The notes under the pieces are model-generated. The model ran no database searches, was not told the origin of the DNA, and saw only the letters and a list, made by a program, of their open reading frames with translations. This document shows, one piece after another, positions 60,645-64,000 of a DNA stretch of 64,000 nt. Made by a program: the position numbers and the translations under genes. This DNA is from Achromobacter sp. UMC46 (GTDB taxonomy: Bacteria > Pseudomonadota > Gammaproteobacteria > Burkholderiales > Burkholderiaceae_B), in contig NZ_LZZS01000030.1 of NCBI RefSeq assembly GCF_014170335.1, positions 110,419 through 174,418 on the forward strand, given 5' to 3'. Position 1 is the stretch's first letter. Every line of letters begins with the position of its first letter.

Positions 60645-61298
60645 TTATCCGACGCTGCGGTCGAACAAGGTGAAGTCCTTCAGGCGGTACAGGCGGGCGG
60701 GACGCTGGGCGCCCACCACATAATCCTCGGTGGCTTCCAGCACGTCCCACGCTTCCATCTTCCGGCGGAAATTCGACTTCTCCAGCCGGGTCTGCAAGAT
60801 GGCTTCATAGGTGTGTTGCAGCTCGGTCAGCGTGAAGCGTTCCGGCAACAGGAAGAACGGCAAGGTCGAATAGCTGGACTTGCCGCGCACCCGGGCCACC
60901 GCCGCCGCCACGATGCCGGCATGGTCGAACGCCAGGGGCGGCAACGCGTCCACGCTCACGAAGCGGAATCCGGCCTGCGTCGCGGCCTCCAATTCGGCCG
61001 CCGGCACCAGCGCCACATAAGACACCGACAACGACCACTTGCGCGGATCGCGGGACGGCCCGGAGAACACCTGCAGCTGCTCCAGGTAGCGCGGCTCGAA
61101 CCCCGTCTTGTCTCGCAACACGCGGCGCACGCTGGCATCGGTGCTGGCGTCTTCGTCCACATGCACCACCCCGCCCGGCAACGCCATGGCGTCTTTGAAG
61201 GGCGCGCGGTCGCGTTGATGCAAGGCGATTTCCAGGACGCCCGCCCGCAAGGTGAGCAAGACGGCATCGACAGTGACAAGCGGCAGCGGGTAGTCCAC
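60645..61298 (-). CDS. NrtR-type regulator (Nudix domain plus winged helix)
   Basis: The protein has 217 residues from a GTG at 61298 (GGAA 8 bp upstream); longer frames start at 61403 and 61493. The N-terminal Nudix-like domain (VDAVLLTLRAGVLEIALHQR, DAMALPGGVVHVDEDASTDA) has a degraded Nudix box: the REUxEE residues are replaced (RRVLRDKTGF), as in NrtR regulators that bind ADP-ribose without cleaving it. A C-terminal winged helix (FTLTELQHTYEAILQTRLEK, NFRRKMEAWDVLE) binds DNA. The neighbours are an NAD-salvage pair, matching known NrtR regulons. Confidence 0.85.
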   Translation of the reverse strand: MDYPLPLVTVDAVLLTLRAGVLEIALHQRDRAPFKDAMALPGGVVHVDEDASTDASVRRVLRDKTGFEPRYLEQLQVFSGPSRDPRKWSLSVSYVALVPAAELEAATQAGFRFVSVDALPPLAFDHAGIVAAAVARVRGKSSYSTLPFFLLPERFTLTELQHTYEAILQTRLEKSNFRRKMEAWDVLEATEDYVVGAQRPARLYRLKDFTLFDRSVG

Positions 61299-61572
61299 GG
61301 GAGGTTCCGTAAGTGGGCGTAGAAAGGGACTTCGGGGCAAGATGCCACTATGGCCGGGAACAGTCAACCGCCGCCGCGCCGAAGCGGACAACCATGGCGT
61401 CATTCCGGCACTGGAATTAGGCGAAATAGCCTGAAAATCCGATGTAATAAGCAGAAAATAGCGTAAATGTTTTACACTAAGGTCTGGGAACACCGCTGGG
61501 CGCTATGCCGAGCGTGCTGTTCCCTTTGTTTTTTCCAACCCGTTCCCAACCCGTACTCCAGGAGATCTCCGG

Positions 61573-62682
61573 ATGAAAAAGACGCTGCTCGCCGCTGCGA
61601 TGCTGACCGCTTACACAGGCATCGCTCAGGCAGAACCGTCAGTCACCCTCTATGGTGTCATCGACACCGGCATCGGCTACAACAAGATCAAGGGCGACGG
61701 CTACAGTGGTAGCAAGCTCGGCATGATCAACGGCATCCAGGCCGGCTCCCGCTGGGGCCTGCGCGGATCCGAAGATCTGGGCGATGGCCTGCGCGCTGTG
61801 TTCAAGCTGGAAAGCGGTTTTGATTCCGGCAACGGCCAGCGCGGGCAATCCGGCCGCCTGTTCGGCCGCCAAGCCACCATCGGCCTGGCCAACGACGCCT
61901 GGGGCCAGCTTGATTTCGGCCGCCAGGCCACCATCGGCTCGAACTACCTGGCCGACATCGACCCCTTCTACACCAGCTACACCCAATCCAACCTGGGCCT
62001 GGGTTTCAGCGCGGCCAACACCATGCGCTGGGACAACATGGTCATGTACCGCACCCCTTCGGTGAACGGTTTTGAATTCGGCATCGGCTACTCGTTCAAC
62101 GCGGACGACACGACCGCCGACCAGACGGGCTTCCGCACCGCCGACAACACGCGCGGCATCACCGCCGGCCTGCGCTATGTGCAAGGCCCGCTGAACGTCG
62201 CGCTGACGTACGACCAGTTGAACGGCTCCAATCGCAGCACCACGATCGACAGCGACGCCACGCCGCGCCAATACGCGCTGGGCGTGTCGTATGACCTGGA
62301 GGTCGTGAAGCTGGCGGCCGCCTACGGCCGCACCACCGACGGCTGGTTCGTCGGCCAGGACCTGCCCGCCGGCACGCCTTTCAGCGACGAGTTCGGCACC
62401 AACCGCTTCGTGAATGGCTTCAAGGCCAACTCGTACATGCTGGGCGCGACCCTGCCTGTCGGCGGCGCCAGCAGCGTGTTCGCCTCGTGGCAGCACGTCG
62501 CACCGTCCAACGACCGCCTGACGGGCGGCGACGCCAACATGAACGTCTACAGCGTGGGCTACACCTACGACCTGTCCAAGCGCACCAACCTGTACGCCTA
62601 CGGTTCGTACGGCAAGGACTACGCGTTCATCGACGGGCTGAAGAGCACCGCCGCGGGCGTGGGCATCCGCCACCAGTTCTAA
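61573..62682 (+). CDS. general porin of the Gram-negative porin family
   Basis: A 369-residue outer-membrane porin. The signal peptide ends at IAQA (20), followed by the porin start EPSVTLYGVIDTGIGY. Family strands include SRWGLRGSEDLGDGLRAVFK, LESGFDSGNGQRGQSGRLFG, RQATIGLANDAWGQLDFGRQ, and the C terminus ends ...AAGVGIRHQF with the terminal Phe needed for assembly. The gene follows a GGAGAT ribosome site and an AT-rich promoter region (about 61440-61500) and ends at a strong terminator, as for a major porin. Confidence 0.94.
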   Translation: MKKTLLAAAMLTAYTGIAQAEPSVTLYGVIDTGIGYNKIKGDGYSGSKLGMINGIQAGSRWGLRGSEDLGDGLRAVFKLESGFDSGNGQRGQSGRLFGRQATIGLANDAWGQLDFGRQATIGSNYLADIDPFYTSYTQSNLGLGFSAANTMRWDNMVMYRTPSVNGFEFGIGYSFNADDTTADQTGFRTADNTRGITAGLRYVQGPLNVALTYDQLNGSNRSTTIDSDATPRQYALGVSYDLEVVKLAAAYGRTTDGWFVGQDLPAGTPFSDEFGTNRFVNGFKANSYMLGATLPVGGASSVFASWQHVAPSNDRLTGGDANMNVYSVGYTYDLSKRTNLYAYGSYGKDYAFIDGLKSTAAGVGIRHQF

Positions 62683-62701
62683 GCGCCCGACCGCTTGGAA
62701 G

Positions 62702-62733
62702 AACGCCGGCCTCTTACGGGGCCGGCGTTTTTT
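62702..62733 (+). terminator. intrinsic terminator of the porin gene
   Basis: A 10-bp perfect stem (AACGCCGGCC with GGCCGGCGTT) and a 6-T run, 20 bp after the porin stop. Confidence 0.92.
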
Positions 62734-62773
62734 ATCGCCCGGCCAGGGTGCGCGGCGTGGGGCCGGAACCCCG

Positions 62774-63193
62774 TTGGCGCTGATCGCGCCCAGCTTCGAA
62801 GGCTTGCTGCTTGGCCGCTTTATCCAGGCGGCAGGATTGGCGACCTGTTCCGTCACGACGCAGACACTGTTGCGCGACCGCCTCTCGGGCGACGCCTTGA
62901 CACGCTATTTCGTGACCCTGGGCGCGCTGCGGCGCACCGCCGTGCTGGTCGCGGGCCTGAACTTCCTGGTGTTCTCTTTCTACTCCGCCGGCCCTTTCAT
63001 GACCGGCCCTCTGCCCGGCCTGGGATTCGGCTGGGTCGGTCTGGCGGTGGCCGTGGCGGGCCTGGCGGCCAGTTCATGGCTGCCCTTCCATTCCCCCTTG
63101 CCGCTGTCCGGCGCCTGGCTCTTGGTCTGCACCCTGCTGCTGCACACGCACCGGCGGGATCACCCGCGCGCGCCGGCTCGTTCCAGCAGTTGA
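62774..63193 (+). pseudogene. MFS drug transporter remnant (Bcr/CflA type)
   Basis: The open frame gives only about 140 residues, starting in what is normally the third/fourth helix (ALIAPSFEGLLLGRFIQAAG, TQTLLRDRLSGDALTRYFVT). It then jumps at LGALRRTAVLVAG to sequence of a late half helix (NFLVFSFYSAGPFMTGPLPG). The first helices, the central part and a start codon with ribosome site are missing. It lies directly after the porin terminator and its 3' end overlaps the convergent ankyrin gene. Confidence 0.7.
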
Positions 63194-63834
63194 ACCGTTT
63201 CACGCTGCCCGCGTTGACGGGCATGCGCAAGCGGCGTGCGGCCGTCGGCGTCGGCCAGGTTCACGTCGCCCCCCCCTTCGATCAGCAACGCGACAATCGC
63301 CTGATGGTTCGGGCCGCCATCGCTCAGGATGATGGCTTCCAGCAAACCCGTCCAGCCCAGCCGGTTCACGTGATTGGGGTCCACGCCCGCTTGCAGCAAC
63401 GTCCTCACCACGTCCACATGGCCGCGTTCGCACGCCGGGATCAGCGCGGTGCCGCCGTAGCGGTTGGTGCTTTTCAGGTCCGCGCCATGACGCAGCGTCA
63501 GGTCCAGGATCTCGCGATAGCCCTGGGCGCCCGCCAGCAGGTAGGCGCTGTCCTGCATCTGGTTCTGCGCATTCACATCGGCGCCCGCCTCGATCAGGAC
63601 GCGGGCGGCCTGCGCATGATTGCCCTGCGTCGCGCGCAGCAAGGCAGTATTGCCCTGCGCATCCCTCGCCTCCAGCGGCGCGCCGCGCGCCAGCAGTTCG
63701 CGCACGCGCGTCGTCTCGCCTTGCGCGGCAGCCGCCAGCAGTTGCGCGGCCGGTTCTTCAGCCGCCGCCGCCCCCGCGCCGACGGCGCCCAGGAACGCGA
63801 CGAAACAAGCCCGCCAGAATTTGATGATCGCCAT
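63160..63834 (-). CDS. ankyrin-repeat protein, exported
   Basis: The protein has 224 residues; the ATG at 63834 follows GAGGATAACGGCG. The signal peptide (CFVAFLGAVGAGAAAAEE) ends near residue 27. Five to six ankyrin repeats follow, e.g. DAQGNTALLRATQGNHAQAA, RYGGTALIPACERGHVDVVR, DADGRTPLAHARQRGQRETV. Periplasmic ankyrin proteins of this size occur near catalase or envelope genes in related bacteria; the partner here is unknown. Confidence 0.86.
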   Translation of the reverse strand: MAIIKFWRACFVAFLGAVGAGAAAAEEPAAQLLAAAAQGETTRVRELLARGAPLEARDAQGNTALLRATQGNHAQAARVLIEAGADVNAQNQMQDSAYLLAGAQGYREILDLTLRHGADLKSTNRYGGTALIPACERGHVDVVRTLLQAGVDPNHVNRLGWTGLLEAIILSDGGPNHQAIVALLIEGGGDVNLADADGRTPLAHARQRGQRETVQLLERAGARG

Positions 63835-64000
63835 CGCCGTTATCCTCCTCGTGAATCCAAGCTGGATTATGGACAAACGCGTCGGCATTGGGAATTTCCC
63901 TAACCCCACCGGCAGTGCAATACACGGGACATACGAGCCAGTCATCATCGGACACTTTTTTATCGCAGCCCCTGCCGGCCCATGACACAGACCCCTACCC

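Noticed and set aside
63982..64000. ATG ACA CAG ACC at the right edge as the start of another gene
   Set aside because: Only six codons are visible; it cannot be supported from this window.
1..64000. Prophage, integrative element or CRISPR array
   Set aside because: No integrase, transposase, phage structural gene, attachment-site repeats or spaced repeats were seen.

Overview
The window is about 64 kb of high-GC, densely coded chromosomal DNA. Gene content (a Bug-family solute receptor, a Gram-negative general porin, a cyo quinol oxidase operon with SURF1, several FecI/FecR/TonB-receptor loci, many LysR/GntR/TetR regulators) points to a betaproteobacterium of the order Burkholderiales, most likely Alcaligenaceae near Achromobacter or Bordetella. 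That assignment is inference from gene content; no rRNA gene is present. I saw no transposase, integrase, tRNA or CRISPR array. No gene-free stretch exceeds about 300 bases, apart from the decayed loci annotated as pseudogenes.

Layout. 1-9.9 kb: a cut LysR gene, an Asp-nucleophile alpha/beta hydrolase, a twice-frameshifted lower-GC gene remnant (2084-2662), an XRE-cupin/GNAT pair, a phospholipase D lipoprotein, a coupled 2OG-oxygenase/AlkB pair, an FGE-like secreted protein, small VOC and cupin proteins and an SDR. 9.9-16.5 kb: MgtC, an SDR lacking its catalytic residues, a HAD phosphatase, a third 2OG oxygenase whose distal iron ligand is Gln, then a three-gene operon (sugar isomerase-like protein and two hydrolases) divergent from a TetR gene across a perfect 16-bp palindrome. 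16.5-22.2 kb: a Bug receptor divergent from aconitase-GntR-lactonase, probably a tricarboxylate uptake and catabolism cluster. 22.2-35.3 kb: an iron-acquisition region. Two complete sigma-FecR-TonB receptor loci (26287 to 22210 and 32271 to 28135, both on the minus strand) flank a soluble hybrid histidine kinase. They are followed by two wrecked loci facing each other, with only one intact sigma gene and one intact FecR gene left among fused receptor fragments. Fur-box-like sequences lie at all three sigma promoters.

35.3-48.3 kb: a PTS EIIC-EAL fusion, an SPFH protein coupled to a 38-residue membrane microprotein, a DUF2442/DUF4375-like fusion, a protealysin-type M4 peptidase with its emfourin-type inhibitor, a NimT/NimR-like pair, Tam, TerC, a NhaR-like regulator and small envelope proteins. 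48.4-57.9 kb: an exported protein, a SanA/YdcF-like protein, an acetylpolyamine/histone deacetylase-type enzyme, an MHS-type transporter, then cyoABCD-SURF1. 58-61.3 kb: an NAD module (NrtR, a Prs-like enzyme, a nicotinamide phosphoribosyltransferase) with a repeat-rich operator region. 61.5-64 kb: a major porin, a gutted MFS gene and an ankyrin-repeat periplasmic protein.

The strongest leads are the collapsed iron-signalling loci, the EIIC-EAL fusion, the NrtR-Prs-NAMPT cassette (ordinary salvage or a NARP1-like NAD-rebuilding pair), and the His-to-Gln oxygenase.
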